NCBI GenBank assembly: GCA_950295325.1
Contig: OX485804.1
Span: 6,446,001 to 6,510,000 of the forward strand
Length of the DNA: 64,000 nt
Direction of reading: 5' to 3'
Source of the DNA: Polytrichum commune
Taxonomy: Eukaryota; Streptophyta; Polytrichopsida; Polytrichales; Polytrichaceae
In this document: positions 33,819 to 44,476 of the stretch, one piece after another
Layout: each line of letters opens with the position of its first letter
Numbering within the stretch: the stretch's first letter is position 1
Made by a program: the position numbers and the translations under genes
The notes under the pieces: model-generated
Told to the model about the DNA's origin: nothing
What the model saw: only the letters and a program-made list of their open reading frames with translations
Database searches by the model: none

Positions 33819-34337
33819 ATCCTCTAAAGTCCTTAGACCCTCTATTCTTGAGGGAGGGAAAGGGTTTAGAGATTGCATCTCTCAATAATTGTGGGCGATA
33901 TGGTTTTGCAAAACATATAGGCTTTTGTGAGTGAAATGAGCATGTGGTCTTGCCCCCCCAAAACCTAGAAAGCCGATTATTGAGACAATCGTATTCCAGT
34001 TACCATAGGAGTTGCTGTAACGCCCGTTCAGAGGGCTCGTAAGAGATGGAGTCATGGCCGTAGCCATACTGTGTTCAGTATGAGCTGCACAATCTTAAGC
34101 ACATCTTGAAACTGGCCCTAATGCACATCTTTCCTACCTTGTTCTTTTCAAGAGTTTCCTCACTGATTGAGTCTAGGCTTTTTATCTTCCGGTAAAAATA
34201 ACAAGTGCCGAGGTCTCTGAGGTTGCGAAACCGAGAATGTGCTGATTTGTGCTGCAACCTCAAATTTAACGTTTTAGTGAATTGATTGCAGGTTGATATT
34301 TGGCTATTTCCCAAGACATTGCCTAGGTTGAGCCATC
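32801..34337. other. upstream region of the LEA2 gene
   Basis: No ORF of note. GA microsatellites lie at about 33041-33057 and 33785-33817. The last ~300 bases before the ATG probably hold the 5' leader. Confidence 0.4.
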
Positions 34338-35144
34338 ATGGCAGGAAGGGACAGAGTGCACCCGACATTCTATCCTGAGATATCCGAGCCTGTAAGTCCT
34401 TCAGAGAGGTCTACTGCAACCGGTTATAGTTACCAACCTAATTTTCAGCCAACAGTGAAGGCATACACAACTCCAGGATTTGTCAGCCCTGCCCGTCCCC
34501 CACCAAGTGTTATTGGCCGGCCCCCGCGTGTGCCTGAGAAGCGCAGGAGAGCCCGGAGTGGCTGCCGGACTTGCCTCCTAGCAAGTTGCTCAATACTGTT
34601 CCTTTTCATATTTGCCATTGGATTGGCCTCACTAGTACTCTGGCTTGTATACAAACCAAAGATCCCTACATATAGTGTACGGGATGTTCATATATCTACC
34701 CTGAATGTCACTACGTCCAGTGCTCAGTCGTATGTCAACACTGACATCCTTTTCACCATCCTTGCCAGTAATCCAAACGAAAAGATCAGAATAGACTACA
34801 AGAAGGTGAATATTTTGACCACATTTCAAGGGTCTAGTGTTGGACAGTCCACTATTCCGGGGTGGTCCCAGGAGCCTGGCAACTCCACAACAATTTATGC
34901 TCATCTCAATGCTAAGAATGCTCCCCTCTCAGTGAGTCAGGGTTCTGCTCTGCAGACACAGATCAGAGGTAACGATGTATCCCTACATGGTAGGATTGAC
35001 ATAAAGGTAGGAATCAAGATTGGTGCTTGGAAAACGCCTGGTGTTTGGATTCACGTAGATTGTGATTTTCAAGTAAGTCCTCCTAGTGCACCTAGTGGTA
35101 CGAAATTGTTGAGCAAGTCTTGTAAATGGAGCTGGAAAGGGTAA
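34338..35144 (+). CDS. LEA2-domain NDR1/HIN1-like membrane protein
   Basis: Single exon, 268 residues. The N-terminal ~75 residues are Pro/Ser-rich and end in a basic patch (EKRRRARSGCR). One transmembrane helix spans about 79-105, followed by YKPKIPTYSVRDVHIS. Residues ~112-245 form an LEA2 domain, with the family's NPN motif (145-147) and N-glycosylation sites (NVT, NST). This is the architecture of the NHL family: cytosolic N-terminus, single anchor, extracellular LEA2 domain at the plasma membrane, often tied to defence or stress in angiosperms. Length fits the family's 200-270 residues. The start ATG follows an in-frame stop and has an A at -3 (CATCATGG). No operon-like context; its neighbours are repeats. 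Physiological role here is not shown by sequence. Confidence 0.92.
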   Translation: MAGRDRVHPTFYPEISEPVSPSERSTATGYSYQPNFQPTVKAYTTPGFVSPARPPPSVIGRPPRVPEKRRRARSGCRTCLLASCSILFLFIFAIGLASLVLWLVYKPKIPTYSVRDVHISTLNVTTSSAQSYVNTDILFTILASNPNEKIRIDYKKVNILTTFQGSSVGQSTIPGWSQEPGNSTTIYAHLNAKNAPLSVSQGSALQTQIRGNDVSLHGRIDIKVGIKIGAWKTPGVWIHVDCDFQVSPPSAPSGTKLLSKSCKWSWKG

Positions 35145-36202
35145 ATTTCCTCTCAATGAGACGAACTTTGACTACAATGTATAAGGCTACAGATAGAGCC
35201 ACTCTTGTGTACAGTATTCTTCAGGAATAAGTCAGACATAAGTTTTTGTTCTAGGCTTCTTGGTCCTGTATTCTTCAGGAATAAGTCAGACATAAGTTTT
35301 GTTCTAGGCTTCTTGGTCCTGTATTCCTTTTTTTGAGCTCCAGGGCAGGATCATTGGCAGTTGGTGGTGAAGGAAGATGATGCTGTATAGCTCAATAGTC
35401 TTTTGTACCATCAGAGACACTCTTATTATCTTAGTGGTATATATCTTGTTAGATTGTGTGTGCCAAGCTCAAGCTATGCTCAGACATGAGCCTAGGTACA
35501 CAAGTTTTGTTCCTGCGGGAGCTGTTGGCTGTCAACTATCTACACCAATAAGGGTATCTTGCCTTGGGTTTTTTTTATGAAATCTAACCTCAGCGAAACA
35601 CTTCACCTGGCTTAACTTTGTTGGTATGTCTGAAGCATTTCAGATACCTCAGTGTTCTGCTCACAGTCACTCTTTTTGAATTCTTGTTATCTTATTCAGA
35701 GTCACGTTTTTTTGTTTTCCTGTTGCTACTTTACATTGTTAATTGATTCATACATCAGAAATGTGTGTGGGAGCTAGGAAACGAATAACAAGTGCAAATC
35801 TTCTTGCAATAAAACATGCAATGTTCTCACCTAAGTAAACATGGCGATTTGTTGTGATACAGCTTCACTAGCATTCTGCAACCTTTTGTCATACTGATTT
35901 CGTATTGAACTACGTCATGTTCTAATGAAGAAAATGATTTTGCTGCTATTCATGCTTTTCATTGTACATCACCACAACCTTTGACAGGAATTAGTGCTTG
36001 TTAGGTGTTAAAACGTCCTTCAGATTAAGGTGGTCTTATGTGGTCTTATGTGGCCTTATACTCCTCTTAACTGAATACCTACACTTAAGTGGTATATGGC
36101 AAAGTTTGTAGTTATGGACACCAAAAGAGACCGTGTTATGATGAGATTCAACTATGTTCTGAAAGTGAGATTTTTCATTTTGGCTTCATATTGGTACAAT
36201 AG
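35145..36202. other. 3' region of the LEA2 gene with 54-bp tandem duplication
   Basis: 35215-35268 is repeated as 35269-35321 (one T shorter), within what should be the 3' untranslated region. The rest has no feature. Confidence 0.6.
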
Positions 36203-36556
36203 ATATGATATTTAGTGTCATTATTTCTAATTGTCTTGCTCAATACTAATTGTAAATTGCAGTGTAGTGTCACCAACACTAAATGTTAACCCAACATTTG
36301 TCATTCCTTGTAATTTTTTTGTGGGGGGTTATAGATTTACAGTGTTGCATTTATTGTCACTTACCAAGTGATTTGTCATTCACATTTCAATCATCCATGA
36401 CAATATTTCATCACAAGTTGTTGACAAGAGAATGTAGGGTTTTGGCCAATGGATAAACTCAGCCATCATCCATGACATAATTTGCTCACTTATTCATATG
36501 TCATTAGAAAAGTTACCATAGTGATAGAAAATACCATACGACACTAAATATCATAT
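36203..36556. mobile_element. 354-bp MITE, 17-bp terminal inverted repeats
   Basis: Perfect inverted termini ATATGATATTTAGTGTC (36203-36219) and complement (36540-36556). No coding capacity. A second copy in inverted orientation lies at about 40258-40620 and a fragment at 43515-43567. Confidence 0.75.
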
Positions 36557-36954
36557 TTAGTATACTGCATCTCAACTCTGACCACTAAACTTGAAATGGT
36601 CCATGTGATTTGGAATCACTAACCAGATGAAATAAATCCTAATTCAACCTCACACTCAAAATTGTTTGAGTTGGGAGTGCCCATTAAGGTATGTGGGTGT
36701 TGTTTGGTTCCTTTTTCATGTTCTTCAAATTGTACCAATTAGATCTACACAAAATTTCTTTTGTTGCATTAGCAAATCCACAATGAAAGATCAACAAAAT
36801 GCAGATTCAAAATTGGACCTCCCATGACTTAGTTTTGGTTATTGGTTTTGTTGATTCCTTGACTAAATTCATAGGTCTTGCCAATTGTGTCCATTATTGA
36901 ATGTGAAGTAGTTAATAAAACTTGAAGACGTAGTCCAATCTCATTCAAACATGT

Positions 36955-39405
36955 CTATTCATGGTGTTTGTTTGTTCTATGATCCTCACCAAACCACACA
37001 CCAATCAAATATAGGGGTCCAATTAAGCAATGTAAGCAAACAACATCCAAGTACCTTACTTCTATCAACCATTGTGTGGAGGTGAGTCTCCTGCAGATTT
37101 GCATTTGTTGAGTTGTAAGTGGTGGTCTTATCACTTTGCATAAAATCCGCATTCTCTAATCTTCATGGAATGTGACGTAGTAAGGTAGAAATAACATAAC
37201 CCGTTAACCACCCTCTAGCTGTGCACTAGACCGCCGTCATAATGGTGAAGTGCCATTTCTAAAACCGATCATGGCTCGGCGGCAACTTCAATGCGTGTAC
37301 ACTTAGTGTAGCCAATGAGAGTCAAGTGTTAATATACTCATGAGGTAACCGATTTAGGCGATGTTTTGCATGGAAATGCGGATTACCATGTTTGGTGTAG
37401 GGAGAATCTAGTGAACGAGTAGGGGTTTGGACAACTTTCCACTTTGAAAAATTGTAGCATTTTTTGTATAGGGCAAAAAAATATGAAACAACTTGCATTC
37501 TTCATGAATCCTACTCGTCTATCTTGGTAAATTATCTCATGATTGTCAGACCAGAGCTTCAATGCGAATCACCTTATTTTCACCGGTTATGGTATTTCTT
37601 AGGGTAATGTTTCACATGAGAAACATCCATGGCTCGTCAGTTCACATGCGCTCCTGACAACATGACTGTTAGTTCGTGCTGTGCAAAGCCTGGTCATGTG
37701 CATCTTGAGTGCAAATAAATTCAATGAAAAGGTAGCCTCCTACACATAAGGAGCTGAGGTCGATGGTGCTAAAACCCACACCCCCACCCAAACTCAACAC
37801 ATTCAATTCTTGCATGAATAAAGTGACTTGGAATTGCTACCCTGATTCAACCCAACAGTCAGAATTTGTTTGGAGTTGGGAGTGGCCACACCAGGGCCAT
37901 GTACCTCAGCATCCAGGAGGCCCCAATGCTTCTATCAACCACTGTGTGTGAAGGTGAGCCTCCTGGAGATTTGCGTTTGTTGAACTGGAAGTGGTGCTCT
38001 CATCCCTCTGCACAGGCTCTGCGTTCTCTCGCTTTCACGGAATATGAAGTAGCGTAATATTTCATTCATGGTCATGAGCTCACAGGCACCTTTCAATTCC
38101 GGAGCCAAGCTGGTGTGCCTGACAACGTCACTGTAAAGCTGAGCTGTGCTGTGCAACCCATTGTAAGTAATCCTGGTCATGTGCATCTCGTTAAGATCAA
38201 GTGTTTCCAAGTTCAACCAGTTGCACATTGATATTTTTTTCGCTTCTAGGCATATGTTGTAGATTTCTCTAGAACGATCAGCGATTTTCCTGAATTTGGG
38301 AACATGAATTGGTTCATTCTCAAACTCAACTGGCCGACATGGAACTAGTAGCCATTGCATTATTCAGTTGAGTCTGTACGTTGGGTGGGGCCGGGAATAA
38401 GTCAGATTCTATTCGGAGTTATGCTTTTGTTTATTCTCACAACTGAGCATTGCACTGGTAGATTCAAGTTGAAAAGTTCAAGTGACTTTTATTGGAATGG
38501 AATGGTTGGTAGCAGCTGAATAATGTTATGGTCGGATCTCTCCGTCCGCAAAGTGCACCTACATTCACTCAAGCGGTAGCCTCCTACACCTAGAGAGCTA
38601 AGCTCGATGGTGCTAAAGCCAACACCCCACCCAAAAAGCAACACAGTCAAGTCTCGCACAAAATAATACATAGCGAGGATGAGTTCATCAGTTTCCCATG
38701 TTGGTTTTGTGTCATCCACGAAATATAACTTTAAACTCTTCTGATTTTTTTGCACCTACAAACTCAAATAAAACATAGTTTGGTGCATTGGAAATTAGAA
38801 TCTCCTGCCACTTACAAACGAGAATCGTTTAGAACTTGTTCAATGTAATACCAGTATATATGCTCAGAGGTTTCAGCACCATCTGCCTCAACACATGGCT
38901 CAACGAAGTCGTCGCATATCAATGGCACCGACGACGCAGTGTCAGTCAGAAACGTGAGGAATGGCCAGGTTCACGGGCCTCTTGCTAAGAGAATTGACGC
39001 TTCTGGATAGGAAAATCACTGGATCCAGATTCCCAAATGCATGTGAAATGACCCCGGCATGTGCTCGCATTGTCTGCTAGTACTACTTCCACAGTTTTTG
39101 TTGTGGCAATGAATTGTGAAGTATCTCATCTTGTTTGTCGTCTCCCTACATACGCTTAGGTGCCAGCTATTAGTACTCAAAAGGTGCTCTTGGAAGTTCG
39201 ATACGTGGAAGTCTACTCTAGTCTCTTGCACTGGTTGATGGTCGCATGATTCTGAAACAACGGAACTTATGTAATGTACGTACACCTTTGTCCTCGAGGG
39301 TTCTGTATTCAATTCTGCAAGTACAGATTGAAGGCTTGAAAAGAAGAAGAGAAAGAAAAAAGGAACATCGATGTTGTACCTTGACGTGCGATGTCCATTC
39401 ACCAC
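36955..39405 (-). pseudogene. tandemly duplicated pseudogene cluster, unknown family
   Basis: At least three partial copies of one minus-strand coding sequence. 37066-37190 matches 37930-38060, 37620-37800 matches parts of 38080-38190 and 38560-38680. The longest open pieces are 37935-38360 (WLLVPCRPVEFENEPIH ... LNLETLDLNEMHM), 38489-38755 (LYFVDDTKPTWETDELILA) and 39016-39405 (VDFHVSNFQEHLLSTNSWHL). Order on the minus strand suggests exons of one lost gene, with stops and frame breaks between them. I do not recognise the family. Confidence 0.4.
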
Positions 39406-39821
39406 CTCTTACCCAGATCAAAGACTTGTCAAAGGAGGATAGCTATGTGTTTTGAGGGGATTAAAGAGATTGGGCCATGCTGATATTGTGGCGAGGTAGT
39501 TGTTGTAATCAAATTACTTTAATAATATTATAATCTTGATAAATTCTTGACATATCTTCATCCACCCCGGAATCCGTATCTGGATTTGAATATCCAAAAA
39601 TTTTGACGTTAAACCACTTTTTCAATTATGACACATGTGAATCCTTTTATTCAACTGTTTAAACTAAGCCTCTCAACACTCACAATCCAAATGTTACTCC
39701 TAGCTAGCCACAAGGGTAGCCGGAAATGTTCCATCAAGGCTAAGTCCAAATCTTAGATTACATACTTACATGTATGCATGTTGTGTATTGATCAACAATA
39801 TGGATCCAAACTTATGGATGG

Positions 39822-39852
<31 letters not shown>

Positions 39853-40257
39853 GCCCAAAACTAAAAATATATCTTTTAGATTATGGCCAAACAAATGTAA
39901 TCGCAATTTCATGTCAATCCCCTTTTTGTAGGGTTTCAAGATGTCTATATTGAGCACCTTATTTAACAATTCACATCCTAAGGCCAAATTAACACAAAGA
40001 TGCTAAAAAAATGTCAATATTATTTTATGTCCAACAATGATTCGTATATTTGGGTCGCAGGTGACCCCAAAATTGCACTAATTTTCCTAAAAGGTTCATG
40101 AATACTTCTAGATAGCCCCAACCTTCTACTATGAGGTTTAAAATATCATACTACACAACTGCAACGCTCATGAGTATTGCTTGCAAATGTAAAAAGCTTG
40201 ACCTCTAAAACCTTTTCAATCTACATGGGTTGGTTGATATGCTGGTGGACTACACTA
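39406..40257. other. intergenic with TA microsatellite
   Basis: TA repeat at about 39826-39852. Nothing else supported. Confidence 0.45.
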
Positions 40258-40620
40258 ATTATCATATTTAGTGTCATATGGTATGCAATGTCACTCTGGT
40301 AATTTTTTGGATGACACTTCTTATGAAGAAGTGAACAAATATTGTCATGAATGATGGATGAGTTCATCCATTGGCCAAAACCCTACCTTTGCTTGTCAGC
40401 AACGTGTGATGAAATATTGGCATGGATGATTGAAATCTTGGATGACAAAATCACCTAGGTAAGTGACAATAATTGCAACACTGTAAATCTATAACCCCCA
40501 AAAATTTTACAAGGAATGACAAATAATGTTGGGTCAACATTTAGCATTGGTGACACTACACCGCAGTTTACAATTAGTATTGAGCAAGACAAATAGAATC
40601 GGTGACACTAAATATCACAT
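40258..40620. mobile_element. second, inverted copy of the 36.2-kb MITE
   Basis: Termini TATCATATTTAGTGTCA and TGACACTAAATATCACAT. The interior is the reverse complement of 36203-36556 with clear divergence (for example the phrases around ATTGGCCAAAACCCTA and TTACAATTAGTATTGAGCAA). Confidence 0.75.
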
Positions 40621-41051
40621 GTAGTGCAGTAAACACACTCAACACATTATGTATATACTATTACCCATTTGCCGACAAACTTTTGGTGGATCCCTCGAAT
40701 GGATTGGGATTGGCAAAACTTTACTATTCTCAAGAACATACGACACTTACTCCCATGCCTCAAGTGGACCCATTTGGTTCTCGAATTTAATGAGGAATAG
40801 TAGCTTTGGGTGTCGCACATAAGTTAAGTTACAACCATGCATGCATGGACGGACAAAGAACACCCTTGCTTCAAAAAGGCAGTGCACAAGGGCCAAGAAT
40901 CTACATGAACAATTCTTTGAGTAGAGTCGACCCACCTATTCCTGATCGGGAATCTACAGGGTGTCATAATTTCGATCACATTGGGACTGATTTTGGTAAA
41001 AAAAATTCATGGGTGGTTAAAATAAGGTTCTGTGTTTCACATTTTCGGAGG

Positions 41052-41169
41052 GTTAGTTTTCATGTAGGTCACTTCGCCCATCAGATTCTAGTGGAAACGT
41101 AGATGCCACCTGGTGACATCTACATTCCACTAGATTCGGGTGGGCTAAGCGGCCCACTTGGAAACTAAC
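41052..41169. repeat. foldback with ~54-bp arms
   Basis: 41052-41105 is an inverted repeat of 41117-41169, about four-fifths identical by eye with small gaps; loop of 11 bases. The best-paired core is ATTCTAGTGGAA with TTCCACTAGAT, and GTAGATG with CATCTAC. Confidence 0.7.
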
Positions 41170-44100
41170 ACTAAGTCTCCAACTTCGGGTATGGTATCAC
41201 CAAGGAATTCATAGTGCCATGACACATGTCCCCGATTTTGAGTGCTAAAGTGAGGAGAAATTCGTCGCAAAATGAGCAGTTATGACATACTCTAGAATTT
41301 GGTAATGTGTTTGGACCAACTTTTGACTTCAAAATTCACAGTAATTTCAATTTATGTGAAAAATTTACCAAAAAATTGGAATCTTCCTACACTTGAAAAT
41401 TTGCTCTGCTGTATACTTCTCCAGATTTGGCATAGAATCTCTTGAAGTAATCAGTTGTGGTCACCCCTGCTCTAGTCAGTAGGAATATTTGAACTCATCA
41501 TTTTCACATGCTTCAAGTGACCCACTGCCTTAAGTTACAGCCTTCAAAATATATGCACTTCATGTAAACTTTTTCCAAGCTTTTTTACTTTCACCAGAGC
41601 CCTTCACCAAGTAAAACTAAGAACATGAGAAAATAACCAGAACATTTCAGCATGCTACTTGAAGCTTTGGAAACAACGGTTTATTCAAGCTTCACATAAT
41701 CATGTTTCAGACACTTTAAAATGCCGTTTCAACAACAACAACAACAACAACAAATCGTTTCTAAAGATGAGTGCGTTCAATCCATGATTGCTTTACAATC
41801 TCAAAAATGAGCTAAACCCATTAGTTAGACTCAATTTCAATGCATGAGTGCATTCAGCTATTAATTTGTTGAACCTCACATTTTCCTCTTTGCTGGAGAC
41901 AGCTATAGTGACTCACCTCATTTATGAAGGGGCCTCTCTTCCAAATTCAACCATGGTCTGAATGAGTTTGCATTGTAATTTTATTATGTTGTGACCTAAA
42001 GAGATTGGAAGAAATTGTTATACATATGAAAATCCCAATCCAAGTATCATCAAACAATGAAAATGTAGAGATTTGAGTATGTATGTACTAAACAATGTAC
42101 AAGTGCAATAGTGGAATGTACATAGAAATTCTTCTTATATTTCAATAAGATGAGATTTGGGTTCACCAAACCAAGGACCCACATCTATGGCTACGTACGT
42201 AGTTGGGAAGATTGATCGTATGTACTATGATGAATAGCTCAGCCGGGGATTCGTGGCACTCGTGTATTTTCATTAGTGAGAGTTCATTCATCTTTGCGGA
42301 TGAGATGAACCACTTTAGACACTACCTCACGTTGTCGGCTCCTTGTCTCAAGGGTTTCACGAACTTTCGGGGGTGTCAAATCCGGGGTAGGGCAACCCTC
42401 TAAAGAAATTTCTGAACCCAAGAAAATTGTTGCCCATCCCGCCCAACTTCGAAAAAAAACATTGCCCTTGCATTCTTGAAGGCTGCTTGACTACAAATCC
42501 CATATTGAGTGCACTTCACTTCAAGGTCTTAAATATAATATATATATATATGTGTACTTCCAATTAGTAAATAAGCAATTGATTGGGATTTCATTCTGGA
42601 AGTGAAACCATCAATGAAGCACATAATTAACTTGGAGGTGAAAAACATTACAAAATCCTCATTAACATTGAGGTTATAATTTTGACTTAAAACTATCTTT
42701 GTCATCCTAATGATAGATTAGTGCAAGTGTTCATAAAATGACCAAAATGAAACAACGAACGTAGAATATAAAACATACAACAAAAAAGTTATATAAAAAT
42801 TAATCTTATTTTTTAGGTAATATAATATGAGCTATAAATAAATGGTATGTTATTTAGAATTAGACTTGTGGGACAACGTTATGGATGGGGTATACTCAAA
42901 AAATCATAACTTTCTGACTATAGCCTTTATCCTCATCAAATATTGTATTATCTTTAAAATCATATGGTATACATTAATTATTTTCAAATAATATTTTATA
43001 TAATATTTATTTTATTTTTGAGTTCACCAATTTACCATAAGTTGATATATATTATTTTGACATATTACAAATGTTTGAGCAATCGCACCCGTGCAAAATA
43101 AATGAATTATGAAAAAAAAATGTCTATGACAACACATCATTATTATATATTGCACACGTTAATATCTTGCGATATTTATCAAAATAACCATGTGGAATTT
43201 AAAGCCACATCATGGCCTTGGAAACAACTTATGAGAGGTTAGAAAATAGGCTTAGAGCATCCAATGCCACATCATTGCCTCTTGCCAACTAATAGATATT
43301 TACAAAATAGCTTGTAGTTCACAATAGTTATGAGGGAGAAAATAGGTCGTACATGCCAACTCGGAGGCGTTTCACTAAAGTAAGCTCCATCCAAGCTTCT
43401 TGATGGACTCACCCAATTTTTGTTACCAGATGACTTTACTTGAGTGGCATGAATCCCCAGCCGAATAGCTCTAAGAAATATTTATGACAAAGTATGTGAA
43501 GGGCTCTGTTACAATTACTATCACTTACCAAGTGATTTGTCATCCAAATTTCAATCATCTGTGACAAGTGGTAATCTTACCTCAGCCCACCTAACTTACC
43601 CAAGTTGTGTATGGCAAGGGCATGTGGAATTGTGCATCCTAGTTCATGATGGGAACTTGCTGCATAAAATAGCTGGAATTTCTGACATTGACCATTTGTT
43701 TAAGAACAATGATGCTATAAAGTTGTGAAATTGCCCAGGACATCTTAACGATAAGATCCAGTGAGTATCACTATCTTATATTTCAGGGCTCTTATGTTTT
43801 TTTCATTTTTACACTAAGGTTTGCAAGTGCTTCGGGCCTGGAAGGGATGCACCTTTGTCAAGATGTATACCACACCTAGAAACTCAGAAACAGGTAGGTC
43901 AATACACACATGTCATGTCAATCTTAAGAAAGAAAATAGGTCAAAACTTGAAGAAAATCTAGCTAAGTGATTCACTTACAATGTTTTCACAAAGCTGAGG
44001 TAGACCTCTTTCATAAAAGATACCATGTTTGTTACATCCATCAAGGACTCTAGAACTGTGCAAGATATACACAAACCATACTTCTCCCTTGACCATGAAT

Positions 44101-44476
44101 GCCACATCTATATATCTGCTTTTCTACATATCAGTCCAAGTATTGGTGTCAACACCTGTACCTGATTCCACAGAGAGATGAATTTTGTCTCCCACAACTA
44201 TTCCTAAACCAACCTCGAGACCCTGAAACTTCAACAAACAGACTCATACGACTCAATCTCAAAAATTTGATCCATTATTTACGTCTGTACGTTGATTAAA
44301 AAAAAAGCAAAAAAAGCAATGCCTCAAATCCATGAAAACAGCAGCTGTTGCTATTTGTAAAATTTCCACCTCAAATCTCTACCAGTCTCCAAAAGATCTC
44401 CGTGCATATAGCTCCTCTTTTCAACTACCTGCTTTACGGTTGTAAAAGTCTGACTTGTCCTGCACGATGCTTTAGT
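41170..44476. other. intergenic, and 3' flank of the B-box-like gene
   Basis: AT-rich. (CAA)n at about 41728-41753, a TA run at 42537-42551, and a fragment of the 36.2-kb MITE at 43515-43567. No gene supported. Confidence 0.45.
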
